Shown: positions 45,308 to 59,090, counted from the first letter of the stretch. The stretch: 64,000 nucleotides of DNA from Hedera helix (GCA_947179155.2 OX359280.1:10841001-10905000), one strand, 5' to 3'. Numbers and translations are program-made. Notes: a model not told the origin generated them from the sequence alone.

Positions 45308-46580
45308 GTTTTATTAATCAAGTAATGTTTGTCAAACTAAATGATTGTGACTTTAGTAATAATGATTCTTTTTTCTCTAATAGCAATACAAGTGAACATT
45401 AATTTATCGATATGTATATATTATTTATTAAACTAAATACTTATTTTCTCATATATGTTAATAATTTGCATCAATTTATATGTTAATAATTTTATTATGT
45501 CATGATTTGACATAATAAAATTACAACTATTATTATGTAATCTAGTTGTAGCAGAAATCAACATACGTTTATCGCGTCAATATCATTTGTTAAAATAATG
45601 CGTGACTTCAACATCGATGTATATATATATATATATATATATATGCAAAACGTAGTGTTGCGAAAAATTTGTCTTTTTAAAAATTTGTGCCATCTTGCAA
45701 TGGATGGGGGCCAATTCAGACCTTGCAACAACCATTTATTATCTATTGGCTCCACAACGATCTTGTTTAGCAAGATTTGTGTTGCGAGCGATTTATTTAT
45801 TTATAAATTTTATTTATTAGATTTTGTAATGGATAGTATAATATTTGGTGACTAGTTAATAAGTAATTATTCAATGGTTATGAGACACCTACTATGTGAT
45901 ATTTTATATCACTAATGTGTTGACATTTCAACATTTAAAGTGAGTCATTTCACTTTAAGTGTTGAAGTGACAACACATGAATGGTATGAAACACTACGTG
46001 ATAGGTACTCCAAGAACATTTAATAATTTTTCTTAATTAACATCTTATAATTATCATTTATTATAGATCGACTCAATATATAACGTAACAAAATATTGTT
46101 AGTTTGTAACTTTCTAACATAAACATGATATGTTAGTTATCGTATCAACACGAATGAAATATACCCTTAAAAGCACAAAGAAAGCAATGAACTCACAAAA
46201 GGAGTAAAAGAGATAATCTCAATTGATTAATAAAACGTTCTTGTAAGTAAATTATTTATAGTATTAAACTACTTTCGTACGACTATTTAAAAAAGAAAAA
46301 TAATTAGATTCTAAAACTAAATAAAATTATCAAAACTAAAGCCCAAAATATAAACGGACAAAATACAAATTAAACTACTGAAATTTTCTAATTAATAAAT
46401 AAAAATAAATCAAACAAACTAAAAATTCATAAATAACAAAATATAAGAAAATTCTAATTTTCATTCTTATTTTTTAACGTATCAATATATATATTTCGCA
46501 AAATAACACGACAGCCGGAGTTTAAAATGTGGCTCGATCATGTCCACAAAACTGAATCACTTAATATAACTTTTGTTTTA
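45308..46580 (+). repeat. Tandem repeat unit, copy 3
   Basis: About 1.27 kb. It is longer than copy 2 because of a foldback insertion at about 45882-46012 and an (AT)n run at 45619-45643. A partial restart of the unit (GTTTTATTAATTAAATAATG) at 46575 shows the array once continued. Confidence 0.85.
45882..46012. mobile_element. Small foldback MITE
   Basis: The two halves pair almost throughout: ACATTTCAACATTTAAAGTGA and TCACTTTAAGTGTTGAAGTG flank a central GTCAT, with outer arms CCTACTATGTGATA and CACGTGATAGGTACTC. It is absent from copies 1 and 2, which marks it as an insertion. Confidence 0.7.
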
Positions 46581-49500
46581 TTAATTAAATAATGTTTAAA
46601 ATTTGGGAATAAAAACATTAAAAACGTCTGTTGTTGTATTTGTATAATTAACCCATCATACTTATCATATACTAGATTGTCCCACCATCTTTAACTGCTT
46701 GTTGCTAATTATGAATAATTGAAGACCACGAGTGACATTACTGGACCATGTTCTTCAAGAGCTACCTTTTCTTTGAGAAATTTGGGGTATTTTTGAGTTA
46801 AAAGAGTAAACATTTATTACGTCCGACAAAATATTATTATGGGTTGATTTTGATTTACAAAATTTATAAAGTTAAAACATATGGGTTGTCAAATTTAAGC
46901 TCAAATACAATGTTAAATTATACATGATTCTAATTAAATGACAATGAATGAAATAGTTCATTTTATATTGAATTTTTAAATTTTATATCCGATGTGAGAA
47001 TTTGTATCTCAACACCTTTCCTATAGAGTTTTTATTTTAGTATATGATGTCTACCCGTACTCTATTGCTTCTAAATACATATATGGTTTATTCGTTTTGG
47101 TGGGTTTGTGGCGTGCGTTAGGACGGCTTCAAAATCTCAAATATACCATATTATTTCTTGAGCGATGAGTTTAGGGTTTAAAAATTAGATTTGTGAGCTA
47201 AAAAAAAAGCTATGTAAAACTCTAAACCAAACATGTATATTGTTCATCGGTGGGAATAACATGCATCTATGAGATTACGAATAAAAAGATTGGAGTTGAA
47301 TTTGCACGGAGAGAAATGGAGAAATCTCAAGATAAAACAGAGTTTAGGGGAGAAGAAAATATAGCTGGGATAAAAGATGATTGAAATGAGAAGAAGATTG
47401 CGTTCAAGGGGAAATAAATCAAGAAGCTAGTATTGAAGTGCATTGACAGAAGTTGGCTGATGATATCAACAGAAAACGAGTCTAAATAAGATGAAAGAGA
47501 TTATGGAGAAATTGAAAATTCAAGTCTCAAGCATGGTAAAATGGGGCCATTTTGCTTTTATTATTGTTGACTTAATAATCGAAAAACCTTTGAACTTGTT
47601 ATTATTTTTCAATTTAACTCGCGAGTTCTTCTTATTTTTTACAATTTTTTTTTTAATTTTAATAATTAAACAAAAAATACCTTTAAAATTAAAGCATAAT
47701 TAACCAACAATGAGGTGACATTTTAATATAAAATATTATATGTAACCAATGTTGATATGGCATACAACATGACATTTAAATAAAACACAAAAATGTTATT
47801 ATTTGCTTATATTTTTTTAATATTTAACTTAAGTAAAAATAATTTAGAACAATTGAAAAAATTAAACAATTCCTACTCTGTTAAACATCATCAGTTCTCC
47901 CAATCTCTGTTACCGCCACACCTCCACGGCTATGGCTTCACCTGCAGCCGTCCTCCAACCCACTAGAACCATCACTTAAAAAAATGCACCGACACCTCAT
48001 GTGAAAAGGAGAATTACCTCAGTAATTGGCCATGGCCACCGCTTGCAGCGGCAGCGGAAATTGGGGGAGGGGGCTAAAAAAGGCAGCGACAATTTTGCTA
48101 CTTCATCTTTCACCTTCCCTTATGAACCCTAGATTCCTGTAAGGGGAATTGAAGCAGTTTCAAGTTGTGAAGGAGAATTGAATGCGATTTCAAGCTTTGA
48201 ATCGGGATCGGTCTGGGTTTGATTGTGGCGGCTGGATGGTGTGGGGAGGGTTAAAGTTTGGTTGCGGCGGTTGGATGGTGTTTTGGTTATGTTTTGATTT
48301 TGGAATCTGTTTCTTTTTCATTTTCTTTTTCTATTTCTTTTATTTTTCGTTATTTTGTTTTATGTTGTTCCACATGGATTAATGGATGGTTTTGGGCCGT
48401 GGTGGAGATGAAGATGAGAATAAGTAAAAAGTTTGGGTATTAATTTTTTTTTTTTAAATTTTAAAATTTTTTTGGTCGATGGAAATGATGGTTATACATA
48501 TATGATCAGATGCATATACATTTAAGGATCGTTTATAATTGTACATGCAATCTCTAATTAAAATTAGAATGTACACACATTCTCTAATTCAAATTAAAAT
48601 ATACAATGATCAGGCGAATAAAATTTTCTTTAAACAACATAAAAAGAAGTCCTAAGAACATTCTCGAAAATACTCATTTACTTTTATGTAAAAAAAGAAA
48701 AAAGAGATCATGAAAGCATTTCTATGCACAGTAATTTACACCGCACATTACAACATGCCACATTGGATGACACCTAATTAGCATTTAACCATGATTTTAC
48801 CTCGAATTAATTCAAGGGCATTTTTTGTCTAATTATTATAGTTGAAAGGTTTTTTTTTTATAAAAAAGATAATTCATGAGTTAACTAAAAAAAATAAATA
48901 ACAAATTCAAGGATTTTTTAGGTCATTAAGTCATTGTTGAGACATTTTTAAGAGAGGAAAGAATCACAACAAAAATGGTGAACGAGTAGAAGGGTTTAAA
49001 TGGTTGAGAGTGCAGAGGAATTCCGCCAAAATTATGGTGTAAGAAAACGATGGAAAATATTGCTGCAAAATGGGGAAATTTCTTGGGTATGACATATGAG
49101 AGGTTGCTAGAATTATGATCGAAACAAGTGAAGTTCAAAGTATTGAGGAAGTTATAAACGTTTCTCGCGGTGGAAAGATTTTCATGAAAAACAAATAAAT
49201 TATAAAAATTCTATCTAGGAGCATGAAAAAATTAATTGGGGAGTTTCAAATTTGAATGGGAATTAAATTCTTATTTGAATGGGCAAGTTCATGAGGTAGA
49301 TAGTTTGGAAAACGATAAAAATATGAGTTCCATAGATTTTTCTATTTAAAAAAAGAGAAAGGGCAAAGTTGTAATTGTCCAGAATGTACAATATTTAAGA
49401 AAAAATTAAAAAAGAAAAATGTAATCAATAAAGTGTCGACTTGGACACGGACACGGACACGGACACGATCTGGTATACGGTAGGATACAGTATCTTCCAA

Positions 49501-50242
49501 AAAAAAGAAGGGACAGGGAAACGGTTAATTTTATATATTTATTTTTAATAATATAAATGTATTTTTTAGAATAAACAAATTTAATATTTATACAGCATGA
49601 TATAAAATTGAACTAAATAATACAAAATACAAATACATTGAGTGATTTAGGTTTAAAAGAAATTACATATGGTAACCTCAATTAACTTTTATATTGCAAT
49701 TTAAGTACTATAATATTTTTTTATTTTTTATATTCCAGGCGTATTCTCTAATATGTTTCGATGTGTTTGAGGTGTGTCCAAACTTATAAAAAAAATATAT
49801 AAAAAAAAGTAGCTCGCGAACACATGTTTGGAGAGTGTCTGAGACATGTCAGAGCGAATTCATTTCTCCAAAAAGTGCCCGTGCTTACTAAACTATAATT
49901 GATGAAGTTGTAGAATCGGATGGGGGCTAAATTAACACAAATCTTGGAGAAAAATTAGGAAGAGATGGTTTAAAGAAAAAGAAACAGAAAGGAGGTAGGA
50001 AAGGAAAGGAGGAGAAAAAAAGGTAGACAAAAAATTGCATCCAAAGAAAAGAGAGAGAGAAAGCTTGCGAAGACAGCAAAAAGTAGATTGAGAAGGAAAT
50101 ACTGATGAGATTGATGAAGCTGTGAAAATTAATAGAGATTTGGGCATAATTTTCAATAACAAAGAAGAAGAATTAAAAATTTATGGATTTTAAAAGAAAT
50201 TGATTCATCTCAAAAGAAGGATAGAGTGAGTGACTCAAAGAT
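46581..50242. other. Spacer without recognisable genes
   Basis: AT-rich. Only short frames occur and none resembles a known protein. Four tandem GGACAC units lie at 49443-49466. 47890-48260 is less AT-rich and has coding-like patches, but frames are interrupted. 49940-50230 is purine-rich. The TSD AAGAT of the next solo LTR is at 50238-50242. Confidence 0.5.
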
Positions 50243-50672
50243 TGTAATACCCGGTAAAAAATTTTTTTTGTCCCACATCGCATAGTCCCTTGCAACCTTT
50301 CATTGCCTTTACCTATAAATATATGCCTTCACCCCTTATAGTATTACCATCCAAACATTAAGGCTTTTCCCAATGTGAGGAAACCTTTTTGTGTGAGGAC
50401 CTTTTTAGTAAGGACCTCCATAGTTAAAATATTTTTTTCGGTGTCGAGGACGTGGGCGGACTACGAACCTCATAATTTCGGGTATGTCTCTTTTTCTTTC
50501 TTTGTGTAATTATTTAATTTTCTGTATTCGTTTTAATTTTGTAGTTTTAATTTTGTAGCTTTAATTTTTGTATGCTATTTAGTTTGTTAGTTTATATATT
50601 TTAGTATATCTTTGTTAGTAATTAGCATTTTGGAATATTAAATTATTATTTTTGTAACTTTAGAGTTTTGGT

Positions 50673-50689
50673 ATAATATAATAATAATA

Positions 50690-50736
<47 letters not shown>
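50673..50736 (+). repeat. AAT microsatellite
   Basis: ATA/AAT repeated about 20 times, with one interruption near 50690. Confidence 0.9.
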
Positions 50737-51759
50737 TTTGTTTGTAACATAATTAAAAATGGAAAGAATATTTTTGTAAATATACTTATATGTATTTAAG
50801 AAGGAACAAGAATACAATTATTTATTAATATATACGTTACCATGATTAAAATATTTATGTATGTATAACGTTAGGTAGAATTTTGTTTAGAACGGAAGGA
50901 TTTCAGATTCGCCTAAGAGAAAGAAAATGTGTAAAACTTAATCAATTGATTAATGTAGTATTTATTTGTTCCTTTATTAGTTCCGATGGAGGGAATTTAA
51001 CGAGTCAGTTTTGCAATATAATTTCGGATATTTCATTGCGTATTCCAGGTACGGATTCCGTACTCTTTCAGCGATACTTCTTTAATTTTAATTTGTTTGT
51101 TTTGTTCCTCATTAGAATTTGGATATTATTTCGATATATTGTTCATAGTCAAATTCATATGATAGTTTTGTTTGATTTTAGATATTCACAACTTATCTTG
51201 TACTCTTTAGACTTATTAAGCATGTCTAGTATTTATTTTGATTCTGTAGAAAGGTACATGCAACTATAATTGGGAGACTTTGTGTCGATTTGTTTCGGTT
51301 TAGCATGTGCGTATTAGAACCCCTTTTGTGATATTGTGTCGCATTCGTTGTGACATGATATTTTTGTTAGAAAGTACCGTAGGGTATACCTGAGCTATAA
51401 CCACCTGTGGGGGTACCACAGGCATGTCCTCTTGGCACCGAGGCATGACACTTCCGTGGCAGTGTGATTAGTCCACGGCGTCTCCATTTTGTGTGCTCCG
51501 ATGGGAGTTGGCCAATTGGTGTTTTGTTGTGGGAGGCGTATGGGTCGACCCTAGCTATTTGTTCTGTTCTGTTCTGCGGTTTGGTGTTGTTTGTGCCGAA
51601 CACACCTTCCGATTTTGCATGCATTTGGATCTGCAGTCCAATGTGTGTATGCCTGTGTGGCAGTATTTTGACTTGTCTTTGTGACAAGTTATATTTCTGT
51701 TTTGTTCTGAGCTCGGTATGAAATAAACACAACCATTCAATTCAGCCTTTTATGTTGTT

Positions 51760-51870
51760 TAGTGGATCAGTTCAGTTTAGTAGATCAGTTCAGTTTAGTA
51801 GATTTTATTATTTAGTTCAGTAGATCAATTCGGTTCAGTAGATTTTATTATTCAGTTCAGTTGATTTTGT
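51760..51870 (+). repeat. GATCAGTTCAGTTTAGTA-type short tandem repeats
   Basis: About five degenerate copies of GATCAGTTCAGTTTAGTA, some followed by GATTTTATTATT. Confidence 0.75.
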
Positions 51871-52099
51871 TAATCTCAGTTTGGTTCATTCGATTTTGTT
51901 ATTCAATTTCAGTTCTTATTTCTGCACTCTTTATCCGTACTGGGCGTTTGGCTCATGCTGTGTTTTTCTTCCGGCAGGTTTGCAAGGGGATTCAAGGGCA
52001 AATGTGAGGAGAGTTTCCTTTTTGTTTTGACATTCTGTTTAGAATTCGTTCGTGCGTAGCCTCCCTTTCCACTGGTCGGGAAGGGGGTGTTACAAAGAT

Positions 52100-54044
52100 G
52101 GAGGAGGAAGTAGTAGTAGTATAAGAAGATTCTGAAGATTATGAGTAATTTAAAAGTAGATGGATCATTGTTTGTTGAAGCCTGGTGCATCAAACAAGGA
52201 TTGTGTTCTTAATGCAGTGGTAGGGTAAGGCAAATTATGTAGTGATTGAGGATGTGAAATCATGGAGTTGCAATGCTATAGAGATAACAGATTGCCAAGG
52301 AATTTAGAAGAATGGAGGGATGGTTAGTGAAGTTGGGAGGTTGTTCCATGTTCGTTAGATTTTTGAAGTTTTTTTCTTTATAGTTGGGTGGTTTTGTATG
52401 AAAAGATGAAGTGAAAGTGCAGATTATGTAAAGATGGGAAATTGAATCCATCTATCGTGGATTCAATTTATTTTGCAGAAACAAAAATTCTATTTTGTCG
52501 TTTTCAAAAAAATATATGAGCGTGGTCCCTAGCTAAACCTAAATAGGAACACTATATCATCTAACGCAATTTTCACCTTTCAAAACTAATATTTCTTGGT
52601 CCATTGTTTTGAAGGAAAAAAAAACTCCTTAAACCTTAGATATAGATCTGAAAATTAAACCAAAATTAACACCTTTTAGGTCTGAAATCCCCATAAGGTA
52701 AGCTGAAGAAAATTAACACTTACCATCCCTTTCGGGTCTAAGACCCCTAGAAAGGTTAAAAAGGATTTATATAAATAGTTGAAAAAAGTGATGTAGAGAT
52801 GGAGATGAAGATTTTGTATAAGAGGAGATAACATGCATGAAAGAGCCAGGGGTCCTGTGTGACACCTTAAATGTTGCAATAATAGAAGATAGATTGTTAA
52901 AACATGGGCATCCACCTAATTTCAATTTATTTTTTAATCAATGGCTTCATAGATTGTTGAGAAAATTGAAAGTTCCATACCAACATCAATATTTCAAATT
53001 AATCAAAGATTCAACACAATGACACAGTAAGTATTCTGTCTAGTTCCATGTTCTTATTCTCCGAAATAGATTTCTGCATCTAGTCTTTCAACTAAATATT
53101 AGCTCCATGAGTGAGTTCTAAACGGCACGATGAATTGCACGAATATGATTTCAGATGGTCCGCCACCAGGATTTCCATATCCCCTGAACAACAAGAAGAT
53201 CATACAAGAAGCGGAGGGGTTTGATATATATTTTCTTTTTAGATGAAAGTGAAGGAAGGAGATACACAAGTAAGGTGGAACAGTTGAAAGGAGACTAGAG
53301 GACGACGCAAATCATGGGATTAGAAAAACCTTTGGTTGGATATATTGTAGGATCAACGAAATTAAATGATTTGAATTTTATAATGGGAAGGAAGATATGG
53401 TAAGATTGAAAATGCTTTTGTGAAAAGAGTGAATGGTCGATGGTTATGCGGAGGAAGATGAGTATGAATTTTGCCAGATTTGAAAGGAAGAATAGGTTAA
53501 AAAAGTTATAGAGAAGATTATGACATCAAATAGATGGAAAAGAGAAGTGAAGAGGAAAACAGGGTGGGGGAGCTAGAAGAGGAAATGGAATGAGAAAATT
53601 TGGGCACAAAAAGGAGGTTTACAAAGAAGTGCAAGGGGTACTGAATCATACTATTAAAAGAGCTATTGAGTGTAGTATATGCGTAGCTTCTTGGCAAGTG
53701 ATGATAGTTATGGAAGCAGAAAGAATGTGCAGTAGGGAGCTATTAATGGAGTGTAAAGTGGTGGCCGTGAGGAAACATTGCTTTGTTGTTATACATCGAG
53801 ATGAAGAAAAATTTAAGACAAAATCAAGCAAATGAAGTGGAGAAGTGTGAGAAAATGGTTTGATTATGTGCAAGAACTAAGGTTATGTTTGTTTGCAAAA
53901 AAACATACTTGGGATTGGACTATTTTATCTTAATTTAATACTATTTTGCATTATTTAATAATTTGATGATGAATTATTAATCCCTTAATGTTAGACTAGT
54001 AGTTCCATGAAGTCGTTTAATTGTTTAAAATGAGAGGGACTATT
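52100..54044. other. Spacer without recognisable genes
   Basis: It continues the sequence left of the solo LTR. The several 60-80-codon frames have no detectable family. AGGTTATGTTTGTTTGC at about 53880 resembles the end of hAT-type MITEs, but no second end was found. Confidence 0.4.
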
Positions 54045-55159
54045 TGTAATATCCTAAAAATTTTCAAGATTTTAAATAATATTTTAATTGATTTTATTAA
54101 AGGTTAATGTTTAAAACCTAGAATTTGAGAAGTAAGATGTGTAGAAAATGGGTGAACATTTTTTTAACATAATTTATTTGTTAAAAATTAAATGTGAGAA
54201 TATTGTAATGATGCATGTAGAGAATTTATTAAGGAAATAAATTCAATTGACAAGTGAAGGTGATTATATTGATATACATATATACCTAAAGTGTGCTTAT
54301 TAGCCAAATAAGAATATGAGTAAATTAATACTTAATAAAACTAATAAATTAATTAGTTTAAATATGATGTAAGAAAGAAAGTCATGAAATATAATTAATT
54401 AGGTTAATTATATAGAAACGCTAGAATGATTGCCTAGGATGACAGTGATGAGAAGTAATTAATTAAGTAATTAACTTTATTATAGAATTGTTGTATAGAG
54501 TCCAATAATGAATTAAGACAAGCAAATATTTTAATTGTTGTAAGTCTTGTTGATAATTATAAAAGAGGTAATTAATATAAGTCTAATTAAATTATGTTGG
54601 CAAGTAGTGTGGTAGTCCAATTAAATTAATTATCAAGCCCAAGTTATAAATGATATGTGAGTTGTGATAAGTAACCCAAGTAATTAAATAAGAGAGCCCA
54701 ATGCAAAGTAAGCTATGTAGCCCAAACACTGAAAAGTCCAATGTTGGTCAAAGTGTTGGGAGATATTGTTCAGTGTAGAGAATTAACTAATATAGGGTTA
54801 ATTGAATAACCATAGTTGGTAGGCAAGATAGAGAATTAACCAAACATTGGTTAATTGCTAGAGGAAGGAAGATAGTGATGAGAATTAACTATGGATGAGT
54901 TAATTGAGTAACTCAAGGTGGTAGAATTATTTATGACAAGTCTAATTGGATTATATTATAAGTCCAATTGATGTATTAAACTAAGTTAAATAAATTAACC
55001 TAGTAGTCTATGTAATTAATTAAACTAGCCCAATGCTTGTTTTAATTAAATGTAACATAGGGTATTTAATGTTAGCCCAATGTAACAATTAAATGGATTA
55101 ACCCAATATATTTAAATTCTAGAGTCCAATGTGGAACCCAAATGGTAGTCAAAATTGGT

Positions 55160-55163
<4 letters not shown>

Positions 55164-55242
<79 letters not shown>

Positions 55243-55248
55243 TGTATA
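55164..55248 (+). repeat. (TA)n(TGTA)n microsatellite
   Basis: About 25 TA units followed by about seven ATGT units. Confidence 0.92.
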
Positions 55249-55495
55249 TTTAAGCTATAAAAATAAAGCAAAAATGGGGGATTAAATCCCATTTTGCTGA
55301 GATTTAAGGGGCCCCACAAGGGGGTGGAGTGTTGCATGAGTTTGCTTGGAAAATCTCTTGAAGGACAAGGTTGCTCAACCACTCTAGTCAATCATTTAGT
55401 CATTCAACATGTCCATCCATCAAATAGTATCCTAATTAGCACTAATTTGACTATGTTGGTGAATTAGAGAGAGTTGATGGTAATTAAGGAGACTC

Positions 55496-55503
55496 TATAA
55501 ATA
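55496..55503 (+). promoter_or_regulatory. TATA box of the 54045 LTR
   Basis: TATAAATA within GACTCTATAAATAGAG. The upstream 900 bp hold at least six GCCCA (TGGGC on the other strand) motifs, for example near 54639, 54697, 54719, 55028 and 55074. Confidence 0.5.
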
Positions 55504-56302
55504 GAGTACTCCACACCCTTGTCATGTTTATTTGGTCATTTGCTAGAGCTCAAGAGAAGAAAATAGAGAGCATTTGAGAGAAATATAGAGAGAACACTTG
55601 TGAGTGTGAAAAATATTGCTAGAGGTAGAGCTTGGTGGATGACACAAAACTTCACATCATTCTTTGGAAGGAGAAGAAGAAGAGCACACAAGTCCATAAG
55701 GTTAAAAAGTGCTTTAACCCTTCTTAAGTTCATTTTTGTAGTCTAGATATGACTTGAACGGTTAAAATATATTTTTAATCGATCAAAAGTTATTTTTATA
55801 CTCTAAAAGTCTTAAGCTATGTTATATTGGTAGAATCACTGTTTGATAGGTTTAAATCATGTTTTGGTATGTGTGGTAAGCAAATAAATGGAAGAAAATT
55901 TCATATTGTGTTACCAGTAAAGCCCTAGATGGTTCGATTTTAAATTTAATGTCAAAACATTTTCAAAAATGTCATTGAACCATGAAATGTTGTAAAACAA
56001 GAAGTTAGGTAGACAACAACACTAAGTTGGTGTCATTTGGATGTGTAGAGTTTATGTTATTCAAGTTTGAACCATTAAAACCAAGGATTTGTGAAGTTAG
56101 TTTTCACTTTGTCCTTGTGAGCCGTTTTGAGTTACGTTCCGTTTGGAATTTGGATTTGTCATCCAAATAGAAGTTGTAGAGGAGGAAATTCTGATAAAAA
56201 TGGACTCAAGAATCACCCCAAAATATTTTAAAATGAAGAAGTTATGGCTGTCAGAGTGAAGGAGGGTCGGATAGCCCAATCTGTGAAATTTTGCTGCATG
56301 GC

Positions 56303-56346
56303 TGGGGCGGTCGCGCCACCTTTTAGGGCGGTCACGCCACTCCCGC
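56303..56346 (+). repeat. GC-rich cassette: two GGGCGGTCGCGCCACC-type units
   Basis: GGGCGGTCGCGCCACC and GGGCGGTCACGCCACTC are separated by 5 bp, about 800 bp after the TATA box and just before CGGGTCGGTCCGGGTCGG. Confidence 0.85.
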
Positions 56347-56479
56347 AAATTTTTTTTAGTGATATTTTCGTTCCGGGTCGGTCCGGGTCGGATTTTTATG
56401 AAAAATTAAGTTCATATAAATGTAAAATGAGTGTGTTGGTATAATAAACTAATATATGGAGTTTATGAATAAGTGATTA

Positions 56480-57245
56480 GAATATTATTAAAAGAGTAAT
56501 AATATTATATAATAATTAAAATATTATGAAATAATTAATAATATTAGATAATGAATAAAATATTATTAAATGATTAATAATATTAATATGTGATTAAAAT
56601 ATTATTAAATAGTTAATAATATTAATATGTGATTAAAATATTATTAAATGATTAATAATATTAATGTGTGATTAAAATATTATTAAATGGATAATAATAT
56701 TAATGAGTGATTAAAATATTATTAAATGGATAATAATATTAATAAGTGATTAAAATATTATTAAATGGTTAATAATATTAATGTGTGATTAAAATATTAT
56801 TAAATGGTTAATAATATTACTAAGTGATTAAAATATTATTAAATGGATAATAATATTAATAAGTGATTAAAATATTATTAAATGGTTAATAATATTAATA
56901 TGTGATTAAAATATTATTAAATGGTTAATAATATTAATAAGTGATTAAAATATTGTTAAATGGTTAATAATATTAATGTGTGATTAAAATATTATTAAAT
57001 GGTTAATAATATTAATGAGTGATTAAAATATTGTTAAATGGGTTATAATATTAATAAGTGATTAAAATATTATTAAATGATTAATAATATTAATGTGTGA
57101 TTAAAATATTATTAAATAATTAATTGTATTAATAAGTGATTAAAATATTATTAAATGATTAATAATATTAATAGGTGATTAAAAAAAATTATTAAATGGT
57201 TAATAATATTAATAAGCAAGTAAAATATTATTAAATGATTAATAA
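56480..57245 (+). repeat. 39-bp tandem array, about 19-20 copies
   Basis: The unit contains AATATTATTAA-ATGG-TTAATAATATT, an 11-bp inverted repeat with a 4-nt spacer, followed by AATGTGTGATTA or a variant. GTGATTAAAA occurs every 39 bp, for example at 56590, 56629 and 56668. Confidence 0.92.
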
Positions 57246-58639
57246 TATTTGAGCTTAGTTGTATATTATCTACATAGATAATATTTTGGGTATTTGGTAC
57301 ATTATTAAATGTTCGAATCATTAAGGATATGTAAAAGAGGAAAGTTTAATTGAATTAAACCAAAGTCAATAGTCCATTTGCGACTAAATTTTTAGACAAC
57401 TTATTAAAAGTAAGTCGTACGATGAACGTATAGTGAATGAGTGACGACCCCAAATCCGGGTTCCATAACCTCGGGTTTGGTTCTCACTGTACAATACTGA
57501 ATACCCATTAAATATATAATTTGCATTTAAACTTAGCGGAATAATACATAAAGGTTCCTTACAAAAATTACAATCCCAAGGTCTATCAACCATAACATAA
57601 ACAGTTCCTATCTTAAGGAATTACAAAAGATTTACCAACAGTAATTACGTATTAAACAGTTAATTAATATGCATAAATTAAGCTCTGGCTTTTCCTTTTT
57701 CCTTCTCCTTCTTGGAGCATTTGGGTCTAGCTGAAAATGGTTCATGATATAGTAAGTGTGAGCAACTAGTTTGCTCAGGAAGTTTAAGAATAATCATAGA
57801 GATTTAATACATCATGAATGAATGAAAATAATATCAAGTGGTTCAACAATAGATATAACAATTTTGAAAGAAACAAGACTCAAATTTAATTGAACAGGAA
57901 TATTTGAATCTTAAAAAGCTGAGTGGTCACCAAGGACCCTGAACTAACGAGGGTATAATAGAGTTTCCTCTGACCCTTTCAGTAGTTTGGTTTGCAAGGG
58001 GATCGGCCTATTCAACCCGCTGTATATGCATTACATTTAGTTATTTGGCGCCAAAGTCGGTTTCCCGACATAAAATCCCCTTATTTAGGGTTGTTCAATT
58101 CTCAGACTTAATATAAGAATCCGCACCAAACAGTGGTTTGGATAAGCTTTTAAAAGTATTCAAAATTATTGAATTTATAAACACAATGTCTAGCTGAACA
58201 AATAGCTTTAGACATTTTTAATACAGTTCATGAATCAAGAACTATTAAGCTTCAAATGCACTAAGTGCGATTTTATAAACAATATAGATGTGAAATAATT
58301 TTAAATAATTAAACCACTTCAAGCTCTAACAATAAATACAAGTATAAAAACGTGTTCAACAATAAATGAGTAGGGTTAGAGAACTTGCCTCGTACGTAGT
58401 CTACTGCTAATCAATTCAATTTAATTATCTTTGAGTAGACCTAACAATTAATCAAGTTGATTTTTAAATTAGAATCATATATACATTCATATGATAACCT
58501 CTATACTTCTTACACCTCTAACACTTAACCAACTAATCATGTAGTTAAAGGTATATAAACACTTAGGAAATATTATCATCACTTGATAATATTTCAATCA
58601 CATAAAACCTATATTAAATATTTAATATAGATTACACAC

Positions 58640-59090
58640 TTATATAATATTATTAACAATTTAATGATATTTTATTAGTCTTTGAATATTATTGATCATT
58701 TAATAATACTTTATTAATTATCTAATATTATTAATCATTCAATAATATTTTATTTATTATATAATATTATTAACTATTTAATAATATTTTATTAAGTATC
58801 TAAAATTATTAATCATTTAATAATATTTTAATCATTATATAATATTATTAACTATTTAATAATATTTTATTAAGTATCTAATATTATTAATCATTTAATA
58901 ATATTTTAATCATTAACTAATATTATTAACTATTTAATAATATTTTATTAATTATCTAATATTATTAATTATTTAATAATATTTTATTAACCTTATAATA
59001 TTATTAATCATTTAATAATATTTTGTTCATTTATTAATATTATTAATTATTTAATAATATTTAATTCATTTACTTATATTATTAATTCAA
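58640..59090 (-). repeat. ~40-bp AT-rich hairpin array in the solo LTR
   Basis: About 11 units of AATATTATTAATCATTTAATAATATT-type inverted repeat. It is the counterpart of the 39-bp array at 56480-57245, in opposite orientation and less regular. Confidence 0.8.

Larger units (their letters stand above)
50243..52094 (+). mobile_element. Solo LTR, 1852 bp
   Basis: It runs TGTAATACCCGG to GGGGGTGTTACA with TSD AAGAT on both sides (50238-50242 and 52095-52099). It includes an AAT microsatellite (50673-50736) and GATCAGTTCAGTTTAGTA-type repeats (about 51760-51870). Frames of 121-128 codons inside have no recognisable similarity. Confidence 0.88.

Noticed and set aside
48182..48443. Small plus-strand frames rich in Gly, Trp and Phe
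   Set aside because: They are low complexity with no conserved motif; nearby frames are interrupted.
50883..51732. 121-128-codon frames in the solo LTR
   Set aside because: Frames on both strands overlap, have no recognisable domain and lie inside an LTR with a clear TSD.
55149..55391. 80-codon frame through the TA/TGTA microsatellite
   Set aside because: It is generated by the repeat (Ile-Tyr and Thr-Tyr-Ile-His runs).
56480..57245. Regular 39-bp array resembling a CRISPR
   Set aside because: Units are contiguous with no unique spacers, and the context is a plant LTR.
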